DNA of 64,000 bases from Achromobacter seleniivolatilans (GTDB lineage: Bacteria > Pseudomonadota > Gammaproteobacteria > Burkholderiales > Burkholderiaceae_B): positions 3,100,001 to 3,164,000 of the forward strand of contig NZ_CP132976.1 of NCBI RefSeq assembly GCF_030864005.1, written 5' to 3'. A program made the position numbers and the translations under genes. This document shows, one piece after another, positions 7,923 to 16,165 of the stretch; positions within the stretch are counted from its first letter, which is position 1, and every line of letters begins with the position of its first letter. The notes beneath the pieces were generated by a model. It saw only the letters and a program-made list of their open reading frames with translations. It made no database searches and had not been told where the DNA came from.

Positions 7923-8903
7923 GTGAACACCTCTTTGCCCGTGGGAATCACCATGGGCGATGCCGCCGGCATCGGTCCCGAGATTGTCATCAAGGCCTAC
8001 GCTCAGGGCCTGAATGCGCCCTGCGTGGTGTATGGCGACGCGGGCGCGCTGCGCCGCGCCGCGGCCCAGTTGGGCGCGCGCCTGGATATCGTCGAAGTCG
8101 CCGATGTCGGGCAGGCCGCGCCCGGCGCCAGCCATATCAATGTCATCGCCTGTAGCCCTGCCCTGCCCGCCGATCTGCCAGCCGGCCACATCAGCGCGGC
8201 CGCCGGGCGCGCCGCCTACGACTATGTCTGCGCCGCAATCGATGACGCGCAGGCCGGCCGGATTCGCGCGATAGTCACGGCGCCGCTGAACAAGAAATCC
8301 ATGCACGAGGGCGGCATTGACTACCCCGGCCATACCGAAATCCTGGCAGAGCGGTCCGGCACACAGAATTTCGCCATGATGCTGGCCAATGACGAACTGC
8401 GCGTGCTGCTGGTGACCATTCACGTGGCGCTGGCGGATGTCATCGCTCGCGTCACACCGCAAGCCGAATTGACCGCGATGCGCCTGGCCGACCATGCCTG
8501 CCGCCAAATGGGCATCGCGCACCCGCGCGTGGCAGTAGCGGGCCTGAACCCGCACGCAGGCGAAGGCGGAAAGTTTGGCCGCGAAGATATCGACATCATC
8601 GAACCGGCTATTGCGCGTGCGCGCGCCGAGGGCATAGACGCCACCGGGCCATGGCCCGGCGACACGATTTTCATGCGTGCCCGCCGTGGCGAATTCGACA
8701 TCGTAGTGGCCCAATACCATGACCAGGGTCTGATTCCCGTCAAGTATCTGGGCCTGGATCACGGCGTGAACGTGACGGTGGGCCTGCCCTTCGTGCGCAC
8801 CAGCGTCGACCACGGCACGGCTTTCGATATCGCCGGGCGGGGCGTCGCGGACCATGCCTCGCTGGTGGCAGCCTTCGACCTGGCACTGGCCATGACGCCC
8901 TGA
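7923..8903 (+). CDS. pdxA: PdxA/PdxA2-type 4-phospho-hydroxy-threonine/threonate dehydrogenase
   Basis: Encodes 326 aa from the GTG at 7923, which places MNTSLPVGITMGDAAGIGPE at the N-terminus as in the family; an ATG further upstream would add 39 atypical residues. PdxA enzymes are metal- and NAD-dependent beta-decarboxylating dehydrogenases. NKKSMHEGGIDYPGHTEIL and YHDQGLIPVKYLG carry the metal-binding histidines. The ITMGDAAGIGPE start and the NKK segment look closer to the PdxA2 branch, which acts on 4-phosphothreonate/erythronate, than to biosynthetic PdxA. No DUF1537 kinase partner is nearby, so the exact substrate is undecided. Confidence 0.85.
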   Translation: MNTSLPVGITMGDAAGIGPEIVIKAYAQGLNAPCVVYGDAGALRRAAAQLGARLDIVEVADVGQAAPGASHINVIACSPALPADLPAGHISAAAGRAAYDYVCAAIDDAQAGRIRAIVTAPLNKKSMHEGGIDYPGHTEILAERSGTQNFAMMLANDELRVLLVTIHVALADVIARVTPQAELTAMRLADHACRQMGIAHPRVAVAGLNPHAGEGGKFGREDIDIIEPAIARARAEGIDATGPWPGDTIFMRARRGEFDIVVAQYHDQGLIPVKYLGLDHGVNVTVGLPFVRTSVDHGTAFDIAGRGVADHASLVAAFDLALAMTP

Positions 8904-9053
8904 TCGCAGTCTGCGGCTGACGCCTCAGCGCACGGACACTGAAACCCTGCATTCACGGCCCCAAACGGTCCCAAACGGTCCCGGGTCTACAATACGCCCC
9001 GATTCCGGCGCCCGTTGCGCGCCGCCGCTTTCCGTCTCTGCCCCTAGCCCTCC

Positions 9054-10031
9054 ATGTCACGCCTTGCCCGCCTCCTTCCTGACCGCTTCACGCTCTATCT
9101 CATCTGCACCGTCATCATTGCCAGCATCGTGCCCGCGCACGGGCAAGGCGTGGTCGTGTTTGGGTGGATCACCAACATCGCGGTCGGTCTGCTGTTCTTC
9201 CTGCATGGGGCGCGCCTGTCCCGAGAGGCCATCGTTGCCGGCCTGACGCATTGGAAGCTGCACCTGACGATTTTTTCCGCCACCTTCCTGATGTTCCCGC
9301 TGCTGGGCCTCGCGCTCAAGCCGGTACTGGAGCCGCTGGTTACGCCTGAGCTGTACCTGGGCATCTTGTTCCTGTGCTGCCTGCCAGCCACCGTGCAATC
9401 GGCTATCGCCTTTACGTCGATGGCGCGCGGCAACGTACCTGCCGCCGTGTGCAGCGCGTCTGCGTCCAGCCTGTTGGGAATCTTCCTGACCCCGCTGCTG
9501 GTGGGTACGGTCGTGGCCAATGCCGGCAGCGCGCCGATCTCGTTTGATGCGGTCGGCAAGATCATGCTGCAACTGCTGCTGCCGTTCGTGCTGGGCCAGT
9601 TCGCCCGCCGCTGGATCGGAGCCTGGGTACACAAGCGCAAGGCCATGCTGAAATTCGTTGATCAGGGTTCCATCCTGCTCGTGGTGTACACGGCGTTTTC
9701 GGAAGCCATCAACGAAGGGCTGTGGAGCAGCACGCCCATCCCGGCGCTGGTTGGCCTGGTCGTGTGCTGCGCGGTGATCCTGGCCTTGGCGCTGGGTCTG
9801 TCCGCCCTGGCCGGCAGGATGTTTGGCTTTAGCGTGGAAGACCGCATCACTTTGCTGTTCTGCGGTTCGAAGAAAAGCCTGGCCAGCGGCATCCCGATGG
9901 CCCAGGTGCTGTTTGCCGGCCATGCTGTTGGCGCGATTGTGCTGCCGCTGATGCTGTTCCACCAGATCCAGTTGATGGTGTGCGGCGTGCTGGCCGCCCG
10001 CTATGGCAAACGGCCGGAATCCGAAGGCTGA
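9054..10031 (+). CDS. Bile acid:sodium symporter-family permease (YfeH-like)
   Basis: Encodes 325 aa with about nine to ten hydrophobic segments and little soluble sequence, as in the SBF/BASS fold. Characteristic stretches are FFLHGARLSREAIVAG (residues ~42-57), CCLPATVQSAIAFTSMARGN (~108-127) and the late FCGSKKSLASGIPMAQ (~269-284), which contains the sodium-site helix break. Members of the YfeH branch transport organic anions with Na+ at the inner membrane; the substrate here is unknown. It is followed by a strong bidirectional terminator shared with dnaB. Confidence 0.88.
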   Translation: MSRLARLLPDRFTLYLICTVIIASIVPAHGQGVVVFGWITNIAVGLLFFLHGARLSREAIVAGLTHWKLHLTIFSATFLMFPLLGLALKPVLEPLVTPELYLGILFLCCLPATVQSAIAFTSMARGNVPAAVCSASASSLLGIFLTPLLVGTVVANAGSAPISFDAVGKIMLQLLLPFVLGQFARRWIGAWVHKRKAMLKFVDQGSILLVVYTAFSEAINEGLWSSTPIPALVGLVVCCAVILALALGLSALAGRMFGFSVEDRITLLFCGSKKSLASGIPMAQVLFAGHAVGAIVLPLMLFHQIQLMVCGVLAARYGKRPESEG

Positions 10032-10048
10032 TTGCGCCCATCTCGGCT

Positions 10049-10087
10049 ACCAACAAAAAACGCGCTAGTAGCGCGTTTTTTGTTGGT
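10049..10087. terminator. Bidirectional terminator between permease and dnaB
   Basis: A perfect 17-bp inverted repeat (ACCAACAAAAAACGCGC and its complement) with a five-base loop, carrying runs of A and T inside the arms. It serves both convergent genes. Confidence 0.9.
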
Positions 10088-10099
10088 GCCAGACTGTGA

Positions 10100-11482
10100 T
10101 CAGTACATATCCGGGCGCTGCGCGCCCGAGAAGTTCAGGAAGCGCGTGCTGGAACCCTGGAACGTCAGGCGCACGGTTCCGATAGGCCCGTTACGCTGCT
10201 TGCCGATAATGATCTCGGCGGTGCCCTTGTCCGGGGAATCCGGGTTGTAGACCTCGTCGCGATAGATAAACAGAATAACGTCGGCATCCTGTTCGATTGC
10301 GCCGGATTCGCGCAAGTCGCTCATCACGGGACGCTTGTTGGGGCGCTGTTCCAAGCTTCGGTTCAGCTGCGACAGGGCGATCAAGGGGCAGTTCAGTTCC
10401 TTGGCCAGACCCTTTAGCGAGCGGCTGATTTCCGACACTTCGGTGGCCCGGTTTTCCCCTGAGCCGTTACCCGACATCAGTTGCAGGTAGTCGATGATGA
10501 TCAGGCCCAGCTGACCGCACTGGCGAGCCAGACGCCGCGTGCGAGCGCGCACTTCCATGGGGCTGAGCGCGGGGGTTTCGTCGATGTAGACCTGTGCATC
10601 CTGCATGAGCTGCACCGCGTGCGTCACGCGGGGCCAGTCATCGGCGATCAGCTTGCCGGTCCGCATACGGTGCTGGTCCAGCAGCCCCACCGAACCCAGC
10701 ATACGCATCGCCAACTGCACCGCGCCCATTTCCATGGAGAACACGGCGACGGGCAACCCCTGCTCGATGGCCACGTGTTCGCCGATGTTCATCGAGAACG
10801 AGGTCTTGCCCATGGACGGACGGCCGGCCACGATGATCAAGTCACCGCCGTGCATGCCGGAGGTCATCTTGTCCAGGTCGGTAAAGCCCGTGGGCACCCC
10901 GGTCACGTCGGAGCTGCCTTCGCGGTGATAGAGCTCGTCGATACGTTCGACCACCTGAGTCAGCAGCGGCTGGATTTCCTGGAAACCGGCGGCGCCACGC
11001 GAGCCTTCCTGCGCGATCTTGAAAACCTTGGATTCCGCCTCGTCCAGCAACTGGCGGGCTTCCTTGCCCTGTGGGTTCAGCGCGGCCGAGGAAATTTCAT
11101 CGGCAATCGACACCAGTTTGCGCAACATCGCGCGCTCGCGCACGATTTCGCCGTAGCGGCGGATGTTGGCGGCGGACGGCGTGTTGTGCGCCAGCGCGTT
11201 CAGATAAGCCAGACCACCGGCATCTTCGGCCTTGCCGGCGCTGACCAGTGATTCGTTGACAGTGATCACGTCCGCGGGACGCGCCAGCCCGATCAGGCGG
11301 GCAATGTGGTGCCAGATCAGCCGGTGATCGTGGCGGTAGAAGTCTTCTTCGACCAACACGTCGGCAATACGGTCCCACGCGGTGTTGTCCAGCAGCAGGC
11401 CGCCCAGAACCGACTGCTCCGCCTCGATGGAATGGGGAGGAACGCGCAGGTATTCAAGCTGGGGATCGGCGGGTGTATTCAT
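10100..11482 (-). CDS. dnaB: Replicative DNA helicase DnaB
   Basis: Encodes 460 aa. The N-terminal DnaB domain (LEYLRVPPHSIEAEQSVLGGLL, residues ~10-31) is followed by a linker and a RecA-like motor with Walker A GRPSMGKTS (~218-226) and Walker B LIIIDYLQLM. The protein forms the hexameric helicase that unwinds the fork and contacts the primase. The ATG at 11482 overlaps the TGA of the upstream kinase-like gene (ATGA), so it is translationally coupled. It is the last gene before the bidirectional terminator. Confidence 0.98.
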   Translation of the reverse strand: MNTPADPQLEYLRVPPHSIEAEQSVLGGLLLDNTAWDRIADVLVEEDFYRHDHRLIWHHIARLIGLARPADVITVNESLVSAGKAEDAGGLAYLNALAHNTPSAANIRRYGEIVRERAMLRKLVSIADEISSAALNPQGKEARQLLDEAESKVFKIAQEGSRGAAGFQEIQPLLTQVVERIDELYHREGSSDVTGVPTGFTDLDKMTSGMHGGDLIIVAGRPSMGKTSFSMNIGEHVAIEQGLPVAVFSMEMGAVQLAMRMLGSVGLLDQHRMRTGKLIADDWPRVTHAVQLMQDAQVYIDETPALSPMEVRARTRRLARQCGQLGLIIIDYLQLMSGNGSGENRATEVSEISRSLKGLAKELNCPLIALSQLNRSLEQRPNKRPVMSDLRESGAIEQDADVILFIYRDEVYNPDSPDKGTAEIIIGKQRNGPIGTVRLTFQGSSTRFLNFSGAQRPDMY

Positions 11483-12318
11483 GACTTCAATAGTAACGGC
11501 TGCAGGATATCCGCAACGCGGAAAAAGCCTTGGACATCGCGCCAAGGCATACGGCCCAGCAAGGGGCGCAGAAGAGTGGCAATGGTGCAAAGCACGCGCG
11601 CCAGGCGCGTCAAGCGCGTGATGACCTCGGGGTCGGGATTGCACTCAAGATAGACATCCAGCGCCAGTTTACCCAGCGTTCGGGCCACATCGTCCGGCAA
11701 TTTACGCAAAGACACGAGCGACGCCAGCATCTGGAACAGATCATAGGCCTGAGCCAACGGCCGCGACAGGGCCGAACCGATGTTCTCTTCGAAATCGATG
11801 CGCCATAGCTCGCCATCTTGCCGCGTCACGTTGCGGATCTGTGCGCCGCCATGCCACATGCCACGCGCATGAAAGGCTGCCAGGTCCGACGCAGCGGCGC
11901 GTGTCAGCCACAGCTGCGAGGTCGAGTCTTCGTTGCGGATCAGGTCTGCCAGATCATCGCCCACATATTCCAGCACCAGCAGCCCCTGCTCCTGCCACCA
12001 GACTTCGGGCACGCGGCAACCTGCCTTCAGCAGCTCCGACAAGCGTTCTGCCTCGTGCGCCAGCCCGTTGTGCAGCAGCACGCCCGGCCTGGGAAACTCG
12101 CCCAGGAACAGCTTGCAGCCCGCTCCCAGCACCGCGGCGCGCACATAGCGCAGCGCATAACTCACACCCCGGCCAATGCTGGGGCGGCGGCGCTTGATGA
12201 TGCAGCGCACGCCATCGATCGTCACATCCCGCACGGACGGTTCACGCGAGGCGTCCAGGCTGTCGAGCCAGGCACGCAGGCCAGGCGGCGCGTTGTGGTG
12301 AACGGGCGGCTGATTCAA
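11479..12318 (-). CDS. Kinase-fold protein (Kdo-kinase/Bud32-like) overlapping dnaB
   Basis: Encodes 279 aa. The order of segments matches small atypical kinases: an N-lobe with GRGVSYALRYVRAAVLGAG (residues ~49-67), a helix-C-like LAHEAERLSELL with E89, a hinge LVLEYVGDDLADLI, then AAFHARGMWHGGAQIRN (149-163) and the Mg-binding-like IDFEEN (174-179). In active Bud32/WaaP kinases the segment HGD or HRD supplies the catalytic aspartate; here it is HGG (156-158), while N163 and D175 are kept. It may be a pseudokinase or use another base. It sits between rplI (after a terminator) and dnaB, overlapping dnaB by 4 bp. Confidence 0.75.
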   Translation of the reverse strand: MNQPPVHHNAPPGLRAWLDSLDASREPSVRDVTIDGVRCIIKRRRPSIGRGVSYALRYVRAAVLGAGCKLFLGEFPRPGVLLHNGLAHEAERLSELLKAGCRVPEVWWQEQGLLVLEYVGDDLADLIRNEDSTSQLWLTRAAASDLAAFHARGMWHGGAQIRNVTRQDGELWRIDFEENIGSALSRPLAQAYDLFQMLASLVSLRKLPDDVARTLGKLALDVYLECNPDPEVITRLTRLARVLCTIATLLRPLLGRMPWRDVQGFFRVADILQPLLLKS

Positions 12319-12390
12319 TGGGTTCTCTGTAAAAACAGCGTAGAGCAGAAACAGTGCAGCCGAAAGACTACACGCAATGAGCGCTAGGCA

Positions 12391-12426
12391 AAAAAGAAAA
12401 AAAGCCGGCGCGCGGGCCGGCTTTTC
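12391..12426 (-). terminator. Terminator after rplI
   Basis: Stem GCCGGC/GCCGGC with a six-base GC loop; on the minus strand it is followed by a long T-rich tract. It separates the ribosomal operon from the kinase-dnaB unit. Confidence 0.85.
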
Positions 12427-12444
12427 TTTACTGCGGGTACCGGC

Positions 12445-12900
12445 TTAGGACAATTCGCCTTCGACCAGAACCGTAACGTCAACAACGACGTCAGCGTGCA
12501 GAGCAACCTGAACCGGGTACTCGCCGACCGCCTTCAGCTGGCCGTTGGGCAGACGCACTTGCGCCTTTTCAACGCCTTCGAAACCGGCCTTCTTCAGACC
12601 TTCAGCGATGTCAGCATTGGTGACCGAGCCGAACAGACGGCCGTCGATACCAGCCTTCTGAGCGATCTTCAGTTGGAAGCCGGACAGGCGCTCGCCCAGA
12701 GCTTGGGAAGCGGCCAGCTTTTCAGCCTGGACCTTTTCCAGCTCGGCGCGGCGGGCTTCGAATTCCTTCAGGGCGGCGTCGGTTGCACGACGAGCCTTGC
12801 GCTGGGGAATCAGGAAGTTGCGGGCGTAACCATCACGCACGCGAACGACTTCACCCAGGTTGCCCAGGTTGACGACTTTTTCGAGCAGAATAACTTGCAT
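12445..12900 (-). CDS. rplI: Large-subunit ribosomal protein bL9
   Basis: Encodes 151 aa. The N-terminal [19 protein letters not shown] with [15 protein letters not shown] is the diagnostic 23S-binding domain, followed by the long connecting helix (residues ~40-75) and the C-terminal domain with [17 protein letters not shown]. It binds the L1-stalk base of the 50S subunit. It is the fourth gene of the leftward rpsF-priB-rpsR-rplI operon and is followed by a terminator. Confidence 0.98.
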   Translation of the reverse strand: MQVILLEKVVNLGNLGEVVRVRDGYARNFLIPQRKARRATDAALKEFEARRAELEKVQAEKLAASQALGERLSGFQLKIAQKAGIDGRLFGSVTNADIAEGLKKAGFEGVEKAQVRLPNGQLKAVGEYPVQVALHADVVVDVTVLVEGELS

Positions 12901-12915
12901 TTTCAGTGCCCCGGA

Positions 12916-13188
12916 TTAGTTGTGGTTATCGGTGTAAGGCAACAGAGCCAGGAAGCGCGCGCGCTTGATGGCGGTGTCCAGCTGACGCTGGTAGATTGCC
13001 TTGGTGCCGGTCAGACGAGCCGGGATGATCTTGCCGTTTTCTTGCACGAAGTCGCGCAGGGTGTCCAGATCCTTGTAGTCGATCTCTTCGACGCCGGCTG
13101 CGGTAAAGCGGCAGAACTTACGACGCTTGAAAAGCGGGTTCTGCTGCGTGAATTTGCGTTTTTCTTTGCGTTTTCCGAAGAAAGCCAT
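12916..13188 (-). CDS. rpsR: Small-subunit ribosomal protein bS18
   Basis: Encodes 90 aa, normal length. It has the basic N-terminus [21 protein letters not shown], then [19 protein letters not shown] and the conserved [18 protein letters not shown], ending in the [12 protein letters not shown] segment. It pairs with bS6 on the platform of the 30S subunit. Only 15 bp separate it from rplI. Confidence 0.98.
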   Translation of the reverse strand: MAFFGKRKEKRKFTQQNPLFKRRKFCRFTAAGVEEIDYKDLDTLRDFVQENGKIIPARLTGTKAIYQRQLDTAIKRARFLALLPYTDNHN

Positions 13189-13287
13189 GATATGTGCCTC
13201 TATGTTTGAGGGGAGCGGGTTTTAACCCCTACGCCCCATAACCTATCCGTGTCCAGAAGGCGCTCTCGCACCTTTTGCTCATTCCCT

Positions 13288-13611
13288 TCAAGCCACCTGC
13301 GGATCGCGTCCAGCGCTACCGCTGATCTTGCGTGCCTGCTGCAGATGCAGCTTGATCTTCACCGAGTCCTTGCGCGCGGGAGCCAAAAACCCCTGCACCA
13401 GCAATTCGGACCCTAACGCGGTGTTTCTCAACAGCAATGCCAGATCGCCCAATGCCACGGCGGTGATCGTCAATTCGACGCGGCGCGGGTGGCCGGCCTC
13501 GATGACCTCCGACTCGTGTGCCAGCACCATTTCCAGTGCAGGCAAACCGGCGGGAGTGTGGCGCAAAGGCTCGCATTCAAGAACGCGGGCGCTGAGTTCC
13601 AGCTTATTCAT
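13288..13611 (-). CDS. priB: Primosomal replication protein N (PriB)
   Basis: Encodes 107 aa from the ATG at 13611 ([12 protein letters not shown]), the family start. The OB fold is recognisable in [31 protein letters not shown] and in [24 protein letters not shown]. PriB bridges PriA and single-stranded DNA in replication restart. Its position between rpsF and rpsR is the standard arrangement in Beta- and Gammaproteobacteria, which strengthens the call despite low sequence conservation in the family. Confidence 0.93.
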   Translation of the reverse strand: MNKLELSARVLECEPLRHTPAGLPALEMVLAHESEVIEAGHPRRVELTITAVALGDLALLLRNTALGSELLVQGFLAPARKDSVKIKLHLQQARKISGSAGRDPQVA

Positions 13612-13662
13612 CCTGCCAGGCACCGAGGGGACTTCATGGGATGAGCTCTGCGTGAGCCCTGC

Positions 13663-14037
13663 TTACTCGGCCTGAGCCGGCGCTGCTTCAGCCGAAGCCT
13701 TACGGGCTTCTTCGCGCTCAACCGACTTCATCATGATCGAGGGCGTGGCTTGAGCCTTCTTGGTCTTGATGACCAGGTGGCGCAAAACGGCGTCGTTGTA
13801 GCGGAACGAGTGTTCCAGCTCATCCAGCGTGGCTTGGCCGCACTCGATGTTCAGGCAAACGTAGTGAGCCTTGACGAGCTTCTGGATCGGGTAGGCCAGT
13901 TGACGGCGACCCCAGTCTTCCAGGCGGTGAACCGAGCCGCCTTGGCCCGTGACCAGCGCTTGGTAACGTTCGACCATGGCGGGCACTTGCTCGCTTTGGT
14001 CGGGGTGAACGATAAACACTACTTCGTAGTGACGCAT
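13663..14037 (-). CDS. rpsF: Small-subunit ribosomal protein bS6
   Basis: Encodes 124 aa from the ATG at 14037 ([17 protein letters not shown]), the standard bS6 start; AAGGAG lies about 8 nt upstream. [27 protein letters not shown] (residues ~34-60) and [14 protein letters not shown] are family hallmarks. The C-terminal tail is Ala/Glu rich, as is common. It is the first gene of the operon and follows a leader of about 170 nt in which a promoter is proposed. Confidence 0.97.
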   Translation of the reverse strand: MRHYEVVFIVHPDQSEQVPAMVERYQALVTGQGGSVHRLEDWGRRQLAYPIQKLVKAHYVCLNIECGQATLDELEHSFRYNDAVLRHLVIKTKKAQATPSIMMKSVEREEARKASAEAAPAQAE

Positions 14038-14209
14038 GAGTAAAACTCCTTGAGGATGTCTCGCTGGCTGATCGTCTTGCACCCGCGCTTTCCATCATGG
14101 GTGTATGCATTCGGAAAGAAACCATCCCTGAACACATATCGTCGACATCAGCCCGCAAGGGGCAGCCCGCTACCCAAAAACCATGGGCGGTCGAGCAAGA
14201 AAGCCCTCG

Positions 14210-14238
14210 ATTATTACCGATTGAGGCGGGTGACGCAA
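14210..14238 (-). promoter_or_regulatory. Putative promoter of the rpsF operon
   Basis: On the minus strand, TTGCGT, a 17-nt spacer and AATAAT (five of six to the -10 consensus) lie about 170 bp before rpsF. The long leader could hold the S6:S18 autoregulatory structure, but I could not confirm its motif. Confidence 0.45.
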
Positions 14239-14250
14239 GCCGCAAGGTGG

Positions 14251-15174
14251 CTACGAAATAGGGGACGGGCTACTGACAAGCCCCTTCCCGGCTGTGCGCG
14301 GCAGATCCGCCACAGTAATTTGCTGAGGCCGGTTGACCACGCTGACCATGACATAGCTGATGATCATCAGCAGGAACCAAGAGCCCAGCTTGGTAATGGA
14401 CACCATTTCCCAGCCCTGCGCCTGATTGGGATAGCGCCAGGCATTGGCAAAGGTGCCGATGTTTTCGGCGAACCAGATGAACAAGGCAACCAATACAAAA
14501 CCCAGCAGCAAGGGCATGCGGCGATACACACGCCAGATACGGAAGTACACCCAGGTCCGGGCAAACAAGACGGCCGTCAGCGCAAACAGCACCCATCGAA
14601 TATCCATGATGAAGTGATGCGCGAAGAAATTCACGTAGATCAGCACCGACAGCGCCACAGTGGCAGCGAGAGGCGGGTGCGCGCGAAAACGGAAGTCGAA
14701 CAGGCGCCACACGCGCGCCAGGTAGCTACCCACCGCTGCATACATAAAACCCGTGAACAACGGCACGCCGCCAATGCGCAACACATTGGCCTCTGGATAG
14801 ATCCAGGAGCCCGCCGCCGTCTTGAAGATCTCCATGCCGGTACCGACCACATGAAACATCAGGATCACACGAGCTTCGGACCAGGTTTCCATACGCAGGG
14901 CCAGCAACAAAGCCTGTATGCCGAGCGCGGAGAGGGTCAGAAAGTCGTAGCGGGCCAGCAGCGCGTCCTTGGGATACCACCAGTGGGTGCCAAGCAACAG
15001 CGCGCACATCAACCCGCCAAACAGACACGCCCAAGCCTGCTTGACGCCAAAACGGAAGAACTCATAAAGCGCGACGCCAAAACGGCCGCGGCCGGCCAAG
15101 TTGCCGGCCAGCCGCGATTCCCATTCCTGCAGCCGCGCAATAAGCGGCCAATCACTGGCCGCCGGATGGCTCAC
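14251..15174 (-). CDS. DUF817 family integral membrane protein
   Basis: Encodes 307 aa with about eight membrane helices. FGVKQAWACLFGGLMCALLLG, MFHVVGTGMEIFKTAAGSWIYPE (residues ~107-129) and FAENIGTFANAWRYPNQAQGW (~250-270) are the conserved parts of DUF817. The WxYPE and NAWRYPNQ stretches, near membrane faces, suggest a conserved polar site. Function is not established. The start lies 7 bp after the folE2 stop, so it is probably co-transcribed with folE2. Confidence 0.85.
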   Translation of the reverse strand: MSHPAASDWPLIARLQEWESRLAGNLAGRGRFGVALYEFFRFGVKQAWACLFGGLMCALLLGTHWWYPKDALLARYDFLTLSALGIQALLLALRMETWSEARVILMFHVVGTGMEIFKTAAGSWIYPEANVLRIGGVPLFTGFMYAAVGSYLARVWRLFDFRFRAHPPLAATVALSVLIYVNFFAHHFIMDIRWVLFALTAVLFARTWVYFRIWRVYRRMPLLLGFVLVALFIWFAENIGTFANAWRYPNQAQGWEMVSITKLGSWFLLMIISYVMVSVVNRPQQITVADLPRTAGKGLVSSPSPIS

Positions 15175-15181
15175 GAAACGC

Positions 15182-15979
15182 TCACCCTTCCACGACGGCG
15201 TAGGCCGAGTGGTTGTGAATCGATTCGAAGTTTTCGGCTTCGACGCGATAGCGGGCGATACCAGGATGCGCGTTCAGGCGAGCTGCCACGTCGCGCACCA
15301 GGTCTTCGACAAACTTGGGATTGTCGTAGGCGCGTTCGGTCACGTACTTTTCGTCCGGGCGCTTGAGCAGACCCCAGAGTTCGCACGAACCTTCTTCTTC
15401 GATCAGGCGGATGACGCCGTCCATGCTGATGTCGCCATTCAGAATGGCCGACACCGTCACGTGCGAGCGCTGGTTGTGCGCGCCGTATTCGGAGATGGCC
15501 TTCGAACACGGACAGAGGCTGGTGACGGGCACCTGCACAATCAGTTCGAATTCGACGCCATCGTTCTGGGCGCGGGCGATCCACTGGACTTCATAGTCCA
15601 GCAGGCTTTGCACGCCGGAAATCGGGGCGGACTTGTTGATGAAGTAAGGGAAAGACGCAGTAATGTCGCCGCGTTCCGCGTGCAGCAAGGGCAGCATGTC
15701 GGCCGCCATGGCGCGGAACAGCGCGGGCGTCATGGGGGTGCTGCGGTACTTTTCCAGCAAGGCCACGAAGCGGGACATATGCGTCCCCTTTTCTTCAGGC
15801 GGCAGCGCGACGGTCAGCGTCCAGTTGGCGACGGTGCCCTGGGGCGAGCCATCACCGCTTTCAATCAGCATGGGGTGGCGCACGCCACGGATTCCCACAC
15901 GCTGAATCGGGATGTGCCGGGTGTCCGCCGAGCTCTGGACGTCGGGCATCACGATGGCGGGGTCGATCGAAGAATTCAT
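15182..15979 (-). CDS. folE2: GTP cyclohydrolase FolE2 (type IB)
   Basis: Encodes 265 aa. This is the first enzyme of tetrahydrofolate synthesis, converting GTP to 7,8-dihydroneopterin triphosphate. The signature [19 protein letters not shown] (residues ~152-170) contains the active-site cysteine, and RSHVTV follows it. The IB class tolerates metals other than zinc, and folE2 is zinc-regulated in several bacteria; here I see no Zur-like box in the 186-bp upstream region, so that control is not supported. It lies upstream of DUF817 and downstream of the dxs terminator. Confidence 0.96.
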   Translation of the reverse strand: MNSSIDPAIVMPDVQSSADTRHIPIQRVGIRGVRHPMLIESGDGSPQGTVANWTLTVALPPEEKGTHMSRFVALLEKYRSTPMTPALFRAMAADMLPLLHAERGDITASFPYFINKSAPISGVQSLLDYEVQWIARAQNDGVEFELIVQVPVTSLCPCSKAISEYGAHNQRSHVTVSAILNGDISMDGVIRLIEEEGSCELWGLLKRPDEKYVTERAYDNPKFVEDLVRDVAARLNAHPGIARYRVEAENFESIHNHSAYAVVEG

Positions 15980-16126
15980 TTCAGCTTACCTGTCTAGGCA
16001 ACGATAGTGGCTAAAACGCACTGGCCTAGGAATCTTGAGAGGGGGCCATTATCGCCCAAACGCCGGGAACCGCCAGGGAAAACCCTTCTATTCGTAGGTT
16101 GGCGGGGCCGGAACAGTGTGTTCTGT

Positions 16127-16160
16127 TTTTCCGGATGAAAGTGGCCCTTCATCCGGAAAA
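16127..16160 (-). terminator. Terminator after dxs
   Basis: A 13-bp stem TTTTCCGGATGAA/TTCATCCGGAAAA with an eight-base loop lies just after the dxs stop. The stem itself supplies the T-rich end. Confidence 0.75.
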
Positions 16161-16165
16161 CGAAT

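Noticed and set aside
15980..16126. Zur box or riboswitch before folE2
   Set aside because: No TGTTAT-type palindrome and no recognisable folate or other riboswitch core; only a weak CTAGG inverted repeat.
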